From positions 4,464,001 through 4,528,000 of the forward strand of contig CP108521.1 in assembly GCA_035999765.1 (NCBI GenBank): a DNA stretch of 64,000 bases, given 5' to 3'. Within the stretch, counting starts at the first letter, position 1. Each line of letters starts with the position of its first letter. Positions 17,282 through 26,821 of this stretch are shown one piece after another. The notes beneath the pieces were generated by a model, which ran no database searches, had not been told where the DNA came from, and worked only from the letters and a program-made list of their open reading frames with translations. This DNA is from Streptomyces sp. NBC_01231 (lineage in GTDB: Bacteria > Actinomycetota > Actinomycetes > Streptomycetales > Streptomycetaceae). The position numbers were made by a program, and so were the translations under genes.

Positions 17282-18499
17282 GTGACAAGGCCGGACACAG
17301 CGACTCGGCGCGCACTCGGGGCCTGTGCCGCCTTGATGGTCGGCGCCCTCACCCTCACCGCCTGCGGCAGCGACGCCAACGCCAAGAACGACGACAAGGG
17401 GAGCAACGGCTCGGGCAAGACGTCGGCGGCAAAGATACTCATCTCGGCCAAGAACGGCTCGACCGGGGCGTCGATCAACTCGACCGGCGTGCGGGTCAGC
17501 GACGGCACACTGACCGACGTGAAGATGACGGTGGCGGGGGCGGGGACGGCCGTACCGGGAACGATCTCCGCGAACGGCAGCGACTGGAAGCCGAAGGAGC
17601 AGTTGGAGCGCGGGACGAAGTACGAGATATCGGCGTCCGCGAAGGATACGGACGGCAAGTCCACCGCCGCCGAGTCGGTCTTCACGACCGTCTCCAAGGC
17701 GAACAGTTTCATCGGGACGTACACGCCGGACGAGGGGTCGACCGTCGGCGTCGGGATGCCGGTGTCGTTCAGCTTCGACAAGGCCATCAGCGACAAGAAG
17801 GCCGTGCAGTCGCACATCGCGGTGACGTCGAGCAGTGGGCAGAAGGTGGTCGGGCACTGGTTCGGGGCGCAGCGTCTCGACTTCCGGCCCGAGGAGTACT
17901 GGAAGGCCGGCTCCAAGGTCACGATGAAGATCGACCTGGACGGGGTCGAGGGCGCGAACGGCGTCCGGGGAGTGCAGAAGAAGACCGTCAGCTTCACCAT
18001 CGGGCGCTCGCAGGTGTCCACGGTCGACGTGAACACGCAGACCATGACGGTCGTTCGGGACGGCAGCACGTTGAAGACGGTGCCGATCTCGGCGGGCAGC
18101 CCCGAGTTCACCACGTACAACGGGCAGATGGTGATCTCCGAGAAGTACCGGAAGATCCGGATGGACAGCAGGACGGTCGACCTCGCGAACGCCTACGACA
18201 TCCCTGACGTGCCGGATGCGATGCGGCTGACCACGTCGGGCACCTTCATCCACGGCAACTACTGGTACAACAAGGCCAACCCGCCCTTCGGCAGCCAGGG
18301 TACGAGCCATGGCTGTGTGGGCCTCCAGGACGTGCGGGGCGGGCAGGGCGACACCCCCGCCAAGTGGTTCTTCGACAACTCGCTCATCGGGGACGTCGTG
18401 ATCGTCAAGAACTCCCCCGACAAGACGGTGTCTCCCGACAACGGGTTGAACGGCTGGAATGTGCCGTGGAACGAGTGGGTCGCGGGCAGCGCCGCGTGA
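17282..18499 (+). CDS. L,D-transpeptidase lipoprotein (LdtMt2-like)
   Basis: Cross-links peptidoglycan between meso- or LL-diaminopimelate residues at the outer face of the membrane. 405 residues: signal peptide with lipobox LTAC (Cys28), two Ig-like domains (about 50-240), and a YkuD catalytic domain with HGNYWYNKANPPFGSQG followed by SHGC (Cys345 nucleophile) and VGL. A C-terminal extension (GLNGWNVPWNEWVAG) matches actinobacterial Ldts. GTG 17282 is the start: GGAG lies upstream and it begins a normal lipoprotein signal TRPDTATRRALGACAALMVGAL. The 255-bp gap before it holds the right end of the IS607 element, so its promoter region may have been altered by the insertion. Confidence 0.9.
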   Translation: MTRPDTATRRALGACAALMVGALTLTACGSDANAKNDDKGSNGSGKTSAAKILISAKNGSTGASINSTGVRVSDGTLTDVKMTVAGAGTAVPGTISANGSDWKPKEQLERGTKYEISASAKDTDGKSTAAESVFTTVSKANSFIGTYTPDEGSTVGVGMPVSFSFDKAISDKKAVQSHIAVTSSSGQKVVGHWFGAQRLDFRPEEYWKAGSKVTMKIDLDGVEGANGVRGVQKKTVSFTIGRSQVSTVDVNTQTMTVVRDGSTLKTVPISAGSPEFTTYNGQMVISEKYRKIRMDSRTVDLANAYDIPDVPDAMRLTTSGTFIHGNYWYNKANPPFGSQGTSHGCVGLQDVRGGQGDTPAKWFFDNSLIGDVVIVKNSPDKTVSPDNGLNGWNVPWNEWVAGSAA

Positions 18500-18686
18500 T
18501 CACTTCCAGCATGCGCAAGTAGCACCTGACCAGCGGTTTTTGACGAATCATCGGGCCGCGTGGGAACTTTCCCCGCGGCCCGGACGTTTTCCGGGCGTAT
18601 GTTTTCTCGGTTCCCGGACATGATGTCCGACCGAGGGGCTACGGTATGCACCCACAAGGTGACATGCAGCAACGCCGGGAGAAACC

Positions 18687-19451
18687 TTGAGCGTTCCGTA
18701 CGAGACGGCAGCGTACGAACCACCCGAGTCGCCGGAGTCTCCGGAGGAGCATCTCGCGCGGCTTCTCGGCCGTGCCCTGAACTCCTTCGAGCTGCCGGAC
18801 GAGACGATGCAGCGACTGGACTGCGCGCTGGCGCACGACAGTTCACTGCACTCCGCGCACCACAGCGCGGGGCTGCACCGTGAGACCTATCGGCACACCT
18901 GGCTGCTCGACGACGGCTCGGCGCTCACATTGTGGGAGCTCGTCCACAACACAGCTTCGGGCAGCGTCCCGCAGCACGAGGTGTACGTCGACGAGGAGGA
19001 GCTGCGCACGGCCACCGCGAGGCTGCCGCTGCCGCCGGACGCACCGGACTTCGAACTGCCGGTGACGGTGCAGCTGTCGCCGGTCCCCGCGCCCCGGCAC
19101 GCGTATGCGCGGGACGACTCGGCCGACCACGCGCGGCGGCTGCTGCGCCGCGCGGAGAACGCGGACCGCCCGGACGCGGAGACGGCCACGTTACTGGCCA
19201 CGGCGTGCGCCCACCAGATCACGCAGGCCTTCGGACGACCGGGCCGTGCGGGCCGTGCGGGCCGTGCGGGCCGTGCAAGGTTGTGCTTCTCGCTCTACGA
19301 GCACGCGTTCCTGCTGCGCGACGGCGAGGAGGTCTCCCTCTGGGAGGTCGAGCACACGGCCACACCGAACGGCCGGCACATGTGCGAGGTGTACCTGAGC
19401 GAGGCCGCGGCCAGGGACGCGATGGAACGCCGGGCGGCACAGGTCTCCTGA
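18687..19451 (+). CDS. Conserved Streptomyces protein, DUF6227-like
   Basis: 254 residues, soluble, no catalytic motif I recognise. It consists of two related halves, each with a buried pattern (ETYRHTWLLDDGSALTLWELVHN at about 67-89 and LYEHAFLLRDGEEVSLWEVEHTATPNGRHMCEVYLSE near the end), so it looks like an internal duplication. I associate this pattern with DUF6227. Start TTG 18687 has GGGAG 7 nt upstream. Four 9-bp units GGCCGTGCG/A (19242-19277) between the halves code GRA repeats. Function unknown. Confidence 0.65.
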   Translation: MSVPYETAAYEPPESPESPEEHLARLLGRALNSFELPDETMQRLDCALAHDSSLHSAHHSAGLHRETYRHTWLLDDGSALTLWELVHNTASGSVPQHEVYVDEEELRTATARLPLPPDAPDFELPVTVQLSPVPAPRHAYARDDSADHARRLLRRAENADRPDAETATLLATACAHQITQAFGRPGRAGRAGRAGRARLCFSLYEHAFLLRDGEEVSLWEVEHTATPNGRHMCEVYLSEAAARDAMERRAAQVS

Positions 19452-19577
19452 GCTTCTGAGCTTCCGCGACAGCGGTCAGCCGTGGCAGCTGAGGGCCGGT
19501 CGGCTGTGTCAGGTGGTGGGGCCGGTCGCCTGTGTCAGATGTCGGCTGCTGTGTGAGCTGGTCTGCCGATGGCTGTG

Positions 19578-19826
19578 TCAGCGGTCGCTGAGCCGTCGCA
19601 CCAGGCCCGCGAACTCGTCCTGTTCCACCGAGGTCAGTTCGACCGACTCACGCTCCGGGCCGATCTGCCGCTGATGGGGCAGGTCGTACGCGGCCTGCGC
19701 GCGCCGCATGGCGGCTTCGACACGACCGCGGCGCAGCATCACGGCCAGCCCGATTCCCCAGGCGACGGTCACCAGGACGAGGAACGTCATACCAAGGAAC
19801 TGGTAGACGGAGACATGCTGAGGCAT
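19578..19826 (-). CDS. Small membrane protein, function unknown
   Basis: 82 residues beginning MPQHVSVYQFLGMTFLVLVTVAWGIGLAVMLRRGR: one N-terminal membrane helix and a charged cytoplasmic tail (VELTSVEQDEFAGLVRRLSDR). ATG 19826 is preferred over an upstream start at 19913 because the membrane segment then sits at the N-terminus. Lies just downstream of fruA in opposite order (both minus strand), so it could be the end of the same transcript but has 117 bp between. Confidence 0.6.
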   Translation of the reverse strand: MPQHVSVYQFLGMTFLVLVTVAWGIGLAVMLRRGRVEAAMRRAQAAYDLPHQRQIGPERESVELTSVEQDEFAGLVRRLSDR

Positions 19827-19943
19827 GCGTTCCAGTAGACACCACGGCCCGGGACCCAGGTCCCGGACCGTGACGTATCTCGCATGTGCCGTGAACAACT
19901 CACAGCATCCCAAAGGGACGGAGCGGCGATGGGGCAGGGGTGG

Positions 19944-22046
19944 CTACGCGGCCACCGGCTGCTTCTGCTCCGGCGCCGTGGCGGCCGTCTCCGCCGTGCC
20001 GGGGGCCACGGCACCCGGCGCCGGCCTCCGCAGGCTCTTCAGCACCACGACCAGGGCGGTCGTGACGCCCACGCCGGCCGCGATGGCGATGAGGTAGAGG
20101 AACGGGTTTCCGATCAGCGGGACCACGAAGATGCCGCCGTGCGGGGCGCGCAGGGTGGCGCCGAAGGCCATCGACAGGGACCCGGTGACCGCGCCGCCCA
20201 CCATCGAGGACGGGATGACCCGCAGCGGGTCGGCCGCGGCGAACGGGATCGCGCCCTCCGAGATGAAGGAGGCGCCCAGCACCCAGGCGGCCTTGCCGTT
20301 CTCGCGCTCGGTCGGCGTGAACAGCTTGGCGCGGACCGTCGTGGCCAGGGCCATCGCGAGCGGCGGGACCATGCCGGCCGCCATCACGGCCGCCATGATC
20401 TTCATCGCGGAGTCGCTGGGGCTCGTGACCGCGATACCGGCGGTGGCGAAGGCGTACGCGACCTTGTTGACCGGGCCGCCGAGGTCGAAGCACATCATCA
20501 GGCCGAGCAGGGCGCCGAGCAGGATGGCGTTGGAACCGGAGAGGCCGTTGAGCCAGTCGGTCATGCCCTTCTGGGCCGAGGCGATGGGCTTGCCGATCAC
20601 GACGAACATCAGGAACCCGACGACCGCCGAGGAGATCAGCGGGATCACCACCACCGGCATGATGCCGCGCAGGGCCGCCGGGATGTTGACCTTCTGGATG
20701 GCCAGCACCACGCCACCGGCGATCAGACCGGCCGCCAGACCGCCGAGGAAGCCCGCGTTGATGGTCAGGGAGATCGCACCACCGACGAAGCCGGGCACGA
20801 GACCGGGCCGGTCCGCCATGCCGTACGCGATGTAGCCGGCCAGGACCGGGACGAGGAAGCCGAAGGCGACGCCGCCGATCTGGAAGAACAGGGCCGCCCA
20901 GCTGTCGGCCTGCATCCACATGAAGTGGTCCATCACCGACGGCGCCTTGTCGACCTTGTATCCGCCGATCGCGAACCCGAGGGCGATCAGCAGACCGCCC
21001 GCCGCGACGAAGGGGACCATGTAACTGACGCCGGACATCAGCCACTTGCGCAGCTTGGTGCCGTAGCCCTCGGCGGAGTCGCCGCCCCGCTCGACGGGAG
21101 TCCCGGGAGCGGAGCCGGCGGTGACCTCTCCGCGCTCGGCCTTCCCGCGCACCTCGGTGACGAGCGCGCCGGGCCGGTTGATGCCCGCCTTCACACCGAC
21201 GTCCACGGTGGGCTTGCCGGCGAAACGGTCCTTGTCCCGTACCGGCACGTCGTGGGCGAAGATCACGCCGTCCGCCGCCGCGATCACCGCCGGGTCGAGC
21301 CGGGTGAAGCCGGCCGAGCCCTGTGTCTCGACGACGAGTTCGACGCCCGCCTCGCGGCCCGCGTTCTCCAGTGACTCGGCCGCCATGTACGTGTGGGCGA
21401 TACCGGTCGGACAGGAGGTGACGGCGACGATACGGAAGGGACGCTCCTCGGAGGCCTTTACGGCTCCGGCAGCCTCAGCGTTGGGGGCTTCGGCATCGCC
21501 GTCAGCTTCGGCGTCGGCGTCGGCTGTACCCGTGGCGGCGCCGGCGGAGGCCGCCGTCGGCGCCGCCACGGAGTCTTCGGAGACGCTCTCGGCGGCAGCC
21601 GCGGGCTCGTCCCCGCGGATCAGCGCCGCCGCGGCCGTCGCGTCGCCCGCCGAGCGCAGCGCGTCGGTGAACTCGGCGTTCATCAGCTGCCGGGCCAGCG
21701 AGGACAGGATCGTCAAGTGGGCGTCGTCCGCGCCGGCGGGCGCGGCGATCAGGAAGATCAGGTCGGCGGGGCCGTCCGCCGCGCCGAAGTCGATGCCGTC
21801 GGCGCTACGTCCGAAGGCGAGCGTCGGCTCGGTGACGTGTTCGCTGCGGCAGTGCGGGATGCCGATGCCGCCGTCGAGGCCGGTCGGCATCTGTGCCTCG
21901 CGGGCGGCCACGTCGGCGAGGAAGCCCTCCAGGTCGGTCACCCGGCCCAGGGCCACCATGCGTTCGGCGAGGGCACGCGCCGCCGCTTCCTTGGTCGGGG
22001 CGGACAGGTCGAGGTCGACCAGGTCCGCGGTGATCATCTCGCTCAT
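19944..22046 (-). CDS. fruA: Fructose PTS transporter, fused EIIA-EIIB-EIIC
   Basis: Imports fructose with phosphorylation to fructose-1-phosphate, using phosphate from HPr. The 700-residue protein holds all three parts: EIIA-Fru with phospho-His65 in GIGIPHCRSEH; an Ala/Asp/Glu-rich linker (about 140-200); EIIB-Fru with phospho-Cys212 in TSCPTGIAHTYMAAE; and EIIC from about 345 with some 9-10 membrane segments (GFVGGAISLTINAGFLGGLAAG, FDLGGPVNKVAYAFA). Start ATG 22046 has GAAGGAG 6 nt upstream; a longer frame to 22319 only reads through a repeat array. Last gene of fruR-fruK-fruA. Confidence 0.95.
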   Translation of the reverse strand: MSEMITADLVDLDLSAPTKEAAARALAERMVALGRVTDLEGFLADVAAREAQMPTGLDGGIGIPHCRSEHVTEPTLAFGRSADGIDFGAADGPADLIFLIAAPAGADDAHLTILSSLARQLMNAEFTDALRSAGDATAAAALIRGDEPAAAAESVSEDSVAAPTAASAGAATGTADADAEADGDAEAPNAEAAGAVKASEERPFRIVAVTSCPTGIAHTYMAAESLENAGREAGVELVVETQGSAGFTRLDPAVIAAADGVIFAHDVPVRDKDRFAGKPTVDVGVKAGINRPGALVTEVRGKAERGEVTAGSAPGTPVERGGDSAEGYGTKLRKWLMSGVSYMVPFVAAGGLLIALGFAIGGYKVDKAPSVMDHFMWMQADSWAALFFQIGGVAFGFLVPVLAGYIAYGMADRPGLVPGFVGGAISLTINAGFLGGLAAGLIAGGVVLAIQKVNIPAALRGIMPVVVIPLISSAVVGFLMFVVIGKPIASAQKGMTDWLNGLSGSNAILLGALLGLMMCFDLGGPVNKVAYAFATAGIAVTSPSDSAMKIMAAVMAAGMVPPLAMALATTVRAKLFTPTERENGKAAWVLGASFISEGAIPFAAADPLRVIPSSMVGGAVTGSLSMAFGATLRAPHGGIFVVPLIGNPFLYLIAIAAGVGVTTALVVVLKSLRRPAPGAVAPGTAETAATAPEQKQPVAA

Positions 22047-22234
22047 CGCGGGCTCCTTCGCACGCGTATCGCCCGGGGGGTGGGGTGGGCGGGGACGGGG
22101 GTGCAGTGGGGGTGTGTGGGGGTGGGACTGGTGCCGGAGAGGGGGCTGGGGAGACCCCGCCTCCGTTCGACCGCGGCGGGTAAAGGGGAGTCCCGCCGTG
22201 CGGCGACCGCCCGGGTGAGGACCGGTCGGGTCGG

Positions 22235-22309
22235 GGCCGATCCGGTGCGGACCGATCCGGTGCGGGCCGATCCATTGCGGACCGATCCATTGCGGACCGA
22301 TCCGGCAGG
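22235..22309. repeat. Five 15-bp tandem repeats between fruK and fruA
   Basis: Units of the form GRCCGATCCRKTGCG at 22235-22249, 22250-22264, 22265-22279, 22280-22294 and a diverged fifth to 22309. The 295-bp gap between fruK and fruA otherwise holds only GC-rich sequence; no gene is seen in it. Confidence 0.8.
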
Positions 22310-22341
22310 GGCCCACCAAGTGGTCGTAGCCGTAGGGGCGT

Positions 22342-23289
22342 TCATGACACCGGCTCCTTCAGTACGCGATCCACCGGTACCTCGGCCGTGACGGTCACCG
22401 CCGCCGGGTCCAGGTCGCCCGGTGTCGGCATCTCGCTGCCGGGCAGCTGCACAGCCGCCGCCCCGTGGGCGACCGCCGATGCGAGGGCTTCCGGTCCGCT
22501 GCCGCCGGCGATCAGGAAACCGGCGAGGGATGAGTCACCGGCGCCCACATTGCTGCGTACGGTCTCCACGCGCGCGCTGCCGAACCAGGCGCCGTCGCCG
22601 TTGACGAGCAACTGCCCGTCGGCACCCAGACTCGCGAGCACCGCGCCCGCGCCCATCTCCCGCAGTTCCTCGGCGGCCTTCATGGCGTCGCCCACCGTGG
22701 ACAGGGGGCGCCCCACGGCCTCCGAGAGCTCCTCGGCGTTCGGCTTCACCACGTCGGGCCGCTCGCGCAGCGCGGCGAGCAGCGCGGGCCCGGAGGTGTC
22801 CAGGGCGATCCGCGCGCCGACGGCGTGTGCCCGCGCGACCAGCTCGGCGTACCACTGAGGCGCGAGTCCCCGCGGCAGACTTCCGCAGCAGGCGATCCAG
22901 TCCGCGTCGCGCGACTGGACGCGCACCGTCTCCAGGAGCAGCTCCCGCTCCTCCACCGACAGTTCGGGGCCGGGTGCGTTGATCTTCGTGAGTACGCCGT
23001 CGGACTCCGCGAGCGCGATGTTCGAGCGGGTGGCTCCGGCGACCGGGACCGGCGCGACCTCGATCCCCTGCGCGTCCAGCAGGTGGGCGACGAGCGCGCC
23101 CGGCGCACCACCCAGGGGCAGCACCGCGACCGTGCACTGACCGGCGGCCGAGACGGCGCGCGAGACGTTCACGCCCTTGCCACCCGGGTCCATACGCTCA
23201 CCGGTGGCGCGGATGACCTCGCCACGGTCCAGCGAGGGGACCTCATAGGTGCGGTCCAGGGACGGGTTCGGGGTGACGGTGAGGATCAT
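22342..23289 (-). CDS. fruK: 1-phosphofructokinase
   Basis: Phosphorylates fructose-1-phosphate to fructose-1,6-bisphosphate with ATP. The 315-residue PfkB-family protein starts MILTVTPNPSLDRTYEV, has the N-terminal PfkB motif GERMDPGGKGVNVSRAV at about 30-46 and the C-terminal motif SNVGAGDSSLAGFLIAG (anion hole and catalytic Asp of GAGD). In fructose operons this is FruK. The start ATG (23289) overlaps the fruR stop by 4 bp, so translation is coupled. Confidence 0.94.
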   Translation of the reverse strand: MILTVTPNPSLDRTYEVPSLDRGEVIRATGERMDPGGKGVNVSRAVSAAGQCTVAVLPLGGAPGALVAHLLDAQGIEVAPVPVAGATRSNIALAESDGVLTKINAPGPELSVEERELLLETVRVQSRDADWIACCGSLPRGLAPQWYAELVARAHAVGARIALDTSGPALLAALRERPDVVKPNAEELSEAVGRPLSTVGDAMKAAEELREMGAGAVLASLGADGQLLVNGDGAWFGSARVETVRSNVGAGDSSLAGFLIAGGSGPEALASAVAHGAAAVQLPGSEMPTPGDLDPAAVTVTAEVPVDRVLKEPVS

Positions 23290-24047
23290 GCGCGCACTAC
23301 TTCCGTGCCGCCGCGCTCGATCGCGGTGGCGTCTTCGGGGCTCAGCCCGCTGTCGGTGATCAGCAGGTCCACATCGCTCAGGGCGCCGAAGCGGGCGAAG
23401 TGCTCCTGGCCGTGCTTGGCGGAGTCGGCGAGCAGCACCACACGCCGGGCCGCGGCCACCGCCGCCCGCTTCACCGCGGCCTCCGCTAGGTCGGGGGTGG
23501 TCAGCCCGTGCTCTGCGGAGAAGCCGTTGGCGGCCACGAACAGGACGTCGGCGCGGATCTCGCCGTACGCCCGCAGCGCCCAGGCGTCCACGGCGGCGCG
23601 CGTACGGTGCCGTACGCGCCCCCCGACGAGGTGGAGCTGGATGCCGGGGTGGTCCGCGAGGCGGGCCGCGATCGGCAGGCTGTGGGTGACGACGGTGAGC
23701 GAGGCCTCCAGAGGGATGGCGGCGGCCACGCGGGCGATCGTCGTCCCGGCGTCGAGGACCATCGTGCCCTCGGTCGGCAGCTCCGCGAGGGCGGCCTTGG
23801 CGATGCGGTCCTTCTCGTCGGCCGCCGTCGTCTCGCGCTCGGCGAGGTCCGGCTCGAAGTCGAGACGGCCTGCCGGGATGGCGCCGCCGTGCACCCGGCG
23901 CAACAAGCCGGCCCGGTCGAGGGCCTTCAGATCCCGGCGGATCGTCTCCGCCGTGACCTGGAACTCCTCGGCCAGTGACACCACGTCCACCCGCCCGCCG
24001 TCACGGGCGAGCCGGAGAATCTCCTGCTGCCGCTCCGGTGCGTACAT
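23286..24047 (-). CDS. fruR: DeoR-family repressor of the fructose operon
   Basis: 253 residues: N-terminal DeoR helix-turn-helix (MYAPERQQEILRLARDGGRVDVVSLAEEFQVTAETIRRDLKALDRAGLLRRVHGGA) and a DeoRC sugar-phosphate sensor domain with LDAGTTIARVA (about 94-104) and LFVAANGFSAEHGLTTPD. In Streptomyces FruR-type proteins control fruR-fruK-fruA and respond to fructose phosphates. The region upstream (24090-24180) has TTCGG and GAACG repeats that could be operator sites, but no clean palindrome. Confidence 0.9.
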   Translation of the reverse strand: MYAPERQQEILRLARDGGRVDVVSLAEEFQVTAETIRRDLKALDRAGLLRRVHGGAIPAGRLDFEPDLAERETTAADEKDRIAKAALAELPTEGTMVLDAGTTIARVAAAIPLEASLTVVTHSLPIAARLADHPGIQLHLVGGRVRHRTRAAVDAWALRAYGEIRADVLFVAANGFSAEHGLTTPDLAEAAVKRAAVAAARRVVLLADSAKHGQEHFARFGALSDVDLLITDSGLSPEDATAIERGGTEVVRA

Positions 24048-24199
24048 GTCCGTTCGCCTCCGACCTGTGCCCGAACTTGTGGTTTCGCAGGGAGGCTACG
24101 CCGGGATTTCCGGAAAGTAAACAGGTTCGGACGTCATTCGGGCATGAACGGACTTCGAGCAGGAACGACATCGGCCGTCTCTGAGCGCGAGCGCAACAC

Positions 24200-24233
24200 A
24201 AGGGCCCGACACCTCCCCAGGTGCCGGGCCCTT
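24200..24233. terminator. Strong bidirectional hairpin
   Basis: Arms AAGGGCCCGACACCT (24200-24214) and AGGTGCCGGGCCCTT (24219-24233), one G-T type pair, loop CCCC. It lies 15 bp past the end of the exporter gene on the minus strand and upstream of fruR, insulating the two. Confidence 0.85.
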
Positions 24234-24247
24234 TCTCCACCCCCCGC

Positions 24248-25756
24248 TCACGCCACGAGCTCGGGCTCCCTCTCGTCCACCGCCCCGAACTCCGGGCCGG
24301 CCCCCTCCACATGCTGCGCGGGCCGCTTCGGGAGGGCGAACATCAGCAGGAAGATGACGCCCATCACCGCGGCCACCCACCACAACGCGTTCTGGAAGCC
24401 CTCCACGAAGGCCGGGCGCACCTGGGTCGGCCGCAGATCGTCGGCGATCACGCCGAAGAAGACCACGGAGACCAGGCCGAGCCCCAGCGCGTTACCCATC
24501 TGCTGCACGGTGTTGATGAGTCCCGAGGCCGAACCGGCGTGCTCGCGCGGCACCTCCGACAGCACCGCGTCCGTCAGCGGGGCGACGATCAGGCCCATGC
24601 CCGCGCCCATCACGACCAGCGGCAGCGCCATCTGCCAGGACGCGATGCCGAGGCCGTACCGCTCGGACTCCCAGATGTAGAGCAGCACTCCGGCCCCCAT
24701 CCCCAGCGCGCCCGCCTGGAGCACCTTGCGGCCGAAGCGCGGGACCAGTTGCTGCACGGACAGACCGGCCGCCAGGGACACGGCGATCGAGAACGGGACG
24801 CCGGTCAGCCCGGCCCGCAGCGGGGTCCAGCCCAGCCCCGTCTGCATGTACATGGTCCACACCAGGAAGAAGATGCCCAGCGCGACCCCGAAGACGGTCT
24901 GCACGGCGATACCGGCGGCGAAGCTCTTGACCCGGAAGAGGGACAGCTCGATCAGGGGGGAACCGTCACGCACCGTCTTGCGCCGCTCGTACGCCACCAG
25001 CGCGCCGAGCACCACGAGCGAGCCGCCCATCGACACGTACCCCCACAGCGGCCAGCCCAGCTCCTCGCCGCGGGTGAGCGGGTAGATCAGCATCAGCAGA
25101 CCCAGCGTCACCAGCGCGACGCCCACCAGGTCCAGCTTCAGCGCCTTCGGCGCCTTGGACTCGGTGATGAAACGGCTGCCGAGTATCAGGCCCGCGATGC
25201 CGACCGGCAGGTTGATGAGGAAGATGGGCCGCCATGCGAGCCCGAACAGGTTCCACTCGGTGAGCAGTGCGCCCAGCAGCGGGCCGGAGACCGCGCCCAG
25301 GCCGACGATCGCGCCGAAGAGTCCGAAGACCTTGCCCCGCTCGTGCGCCGGGAAGGTGGCGTGCACGATCGACAGGACCTGCGGCACCATCAGCGCCGCC
25401 ATGCCGCCCTGCAGGATGCGGGAGGCGACCAGCATCTCCGGGTTCGCGGCGAAGCCGCACAGCGCGGAGGCGAGGGTGAAGCCGCCGATGCCGATCAGGA
25501 ACAGCCGCTTGCGCCCGTGGATGTCGCCGAGCCGCCCGCCGGTGATCAGGCCGGCGGCGAAGGCCAGCGCGTATCCGGCGGTTATCCACTGGATCTGGCT
25601 GAAGGAGGCGCCCGCGTCCCGCTGGATCGACGGGATGGCGATGTTGACGATCGTGACGTCGACGAGGTCCATGAAGGCGGCGGTCATCACGATGGCGAGG
25701 GCGAACCAGCGGCGCCGGTCGCCCGCCGCCCTGGGAGTGGGCTCGGTGGAGGTCAT
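24248..25756 (-). CDS. MFS drug exporter, DHA2 (EmrB/QacA) family
   Basis: 502 residues, 14 predicted membrane segments. DHA2 features: MDLVDVTIVNIAIPSIQRDAG in TM1, GGRLGDIHGRKRLFLIG loop 2-3 motif A, ILQGGMAALMVPQ and GPLLGALLTEW (motif C). Probably a proton-driven multidrug exporter; substrate unknown. Start ATG 25756. It is divergent from a WYL regulator across 63 bp with a palindrome, so control by that regulator is likely. Confidence 0.87.
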   Translation of the reverse strand: MTSTEPTPRAAGDRRRWFALAIVMTAAFMDLVDVTIVNIAIPSIQRDAGASFSQIQWITAGYALAFAAGLITGGRLGDIHGRKRLFLIGIGGFTLASALCGFAANPEMLVASRILQGGMAALMVPQVLSIVHATFPAHERGKVFGLFGAIVGLGAVSGPLLGALLTEWNLFGLAWRPIFLINLPVGIAGLILGSRFITESKAPKALKLDLVGVALVTLGLLMLIYPLTRGEELGWPLWGYVSMGGSLVVLGALVAYERRKTVRDGSPLIELSLFRVKSFAAGIAVQTVFGVALGIFFLVWTMYMQTGLGWTPLRAGLTGVPFSIAVSLAAGLSVQQLVPRFGRKVLQAGALGMGAGVLLYIWESERYGLGIASWQMALPLVVMGAGMGLIVAPLTDAVLSEVPREHAGSASGLINTVQQMGNALGLGLVSVVFFGVIADDLRPTQVRPAFVEGFQNALWWVAAVMGVIFLLMFALPKRPAQHVEGAGPEFGAVDEREPELVA

Positions 25757-25778
25757 GTTCCACAAGCTAAGACCCCAT

Positions 25779-25797
25779 TAGGTCAGATGGTGTCCTA
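25779..25797. promoter_or_regulatory. Candidate operator between exporter and WYL regulator
   Basis: TAGGTCA-GATGG-TGTCCTA: 7-bp arms, 6 of 7 paired, centred in the 63-bp divergent gap. It is the only dyad there. Confidence 0.5.
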
Positions 25798-25819
25798 TTT
25801 CTGCGGCATCCTCGAAGCC

Positions 25820-26821
25820 ATGACGACGGACACTCCGGCTCGGCTCCTCCACCTCCTCTCCCTCCTCCAGACGCCCCGCGAATGGCCCGGCGGCGAGCTC
25901 TCCGAGCGCCTCGGGGTGTCTCGGCGTACGGTCCGGCGGGACGTCGACCGGCTGCGCGAGCTCGGCTATCCCGTGCAGGCGACCAAGGGCGCCGACGGCG
26001 GCTACCGGCTCGTCGCGGGCAAGGCGATGCCGCCGCTCGTGCTCGACGACGAGGAGGCGGTGGCGATCGCGGTGGGGTTGCGAGCGGGTGCCGGGCACGC
26101 GCTGGAGGGCGTCGACGAGGCGTCCGTACGGGCGCTGGCCAAGCTGGAACAGGTGTTGCCGGCCCGGCTGCGGCACCGCGTCGCCACGCTCCAGGCCGCG
26201 ACGACTCCGCTCACCAGCGGGGACGGGGCGAGCATCGCACCCGAGACGCTGACCGTGATGGCCTCGACGGTGGCCGGGCGGGAGCGGCTGCGGTTCGCCT
26301 ACCGCGCGCGGGACGGCGCGGACTCGCGCCGCGTGGTCGAGCCGTTCCGACTGGTCTCCACCGGGCGACGCTGGTACCTCGTCGCCTACGACCTCGATCG
26401 CGGCGACTGGCGTACGTTCCGCGTCGACCGGGTGAGTTCCCCCTTGGCCACCGGCGCGCGGTTCACGCCGCGGGAGTTGCCGACCGGCAGCGCTGCGGAG
26501 TACCTCCGACAGTCGATGTACGGGCGCCACGAGATGTACGACTTCACGGTGACGTTCGACGCACCGGCCGAGGCGGTCGCCGCCCGGCTGCCGGGATGGC
26601 TCGAGGCCCTCCCGGAGGCGCTCGACGGGGAGCGGTGTCGCCTGCGCGGATCCGCTGGGGACTCGGCGGAGTGGCTGGCGGTGCGGTTGGCGATGCTCGG
26701 CTTCGACTTCACCGTGCAGGAACCGGAGGAACTGGTGCGGTGTGTACGGGAGTTGGGTGCGCGGTTGGTTCGGGCGGGGGGCACGGGGGCGGGTAGCGCC
26801 GGGGAGGTGCGGCGGGATTGA
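25820..26821 (+). CDS. HTH/WYL-domain transcriptional regulator (YafY type)
   Basis: 333 residues: HTH-11 head (ARLLHLLSLLQTPREWPGGELSERLGVSRRTVRRDVDRLRELGYPVQATKGADGGYRL), PLVLDDEEAVAIAVGLR, and a WYL domain where the core reads RRWYLVAYDLDRGDWRTFRVDRV; then a WCX C-terminal region. WYL domains sense nucleic-acid or small ligands. ATG 25820 is the start, giving the normal MTTDTPARLL N-terminus. Divergent pairing with the DHA2 exporter suggests it controls that gene and itself. Confidence 0.88.
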   Translation: MTTDTPARLLHLLSLLQTPREWPGGELSERLGVSRRTVRRDVDRLRELGYPVQATKGADGGYRLVAGKAMPPLVLDDEEAVAIAVGLRAGAGHALEGVDEASVRALAKLEQVLPARLRHRVATLQAATTPLTSGDGASIAPETLTVMASTVAGRERLRFAYRARDGADSRRVVEPFRLVSTGRRWYLVAYDLDRGDWRTFRVDRVSSPLATGARFTPRELPTGSAAEYLRQSMYGRHEMYDFTVTFDAPAEAVAARLPGWLEALPEALDGERCRLRGSAGDSAEWLAVRLAMLGFDFTVQEPEELVRCVRELGARLVRAGGTGAGSAGEVRRD

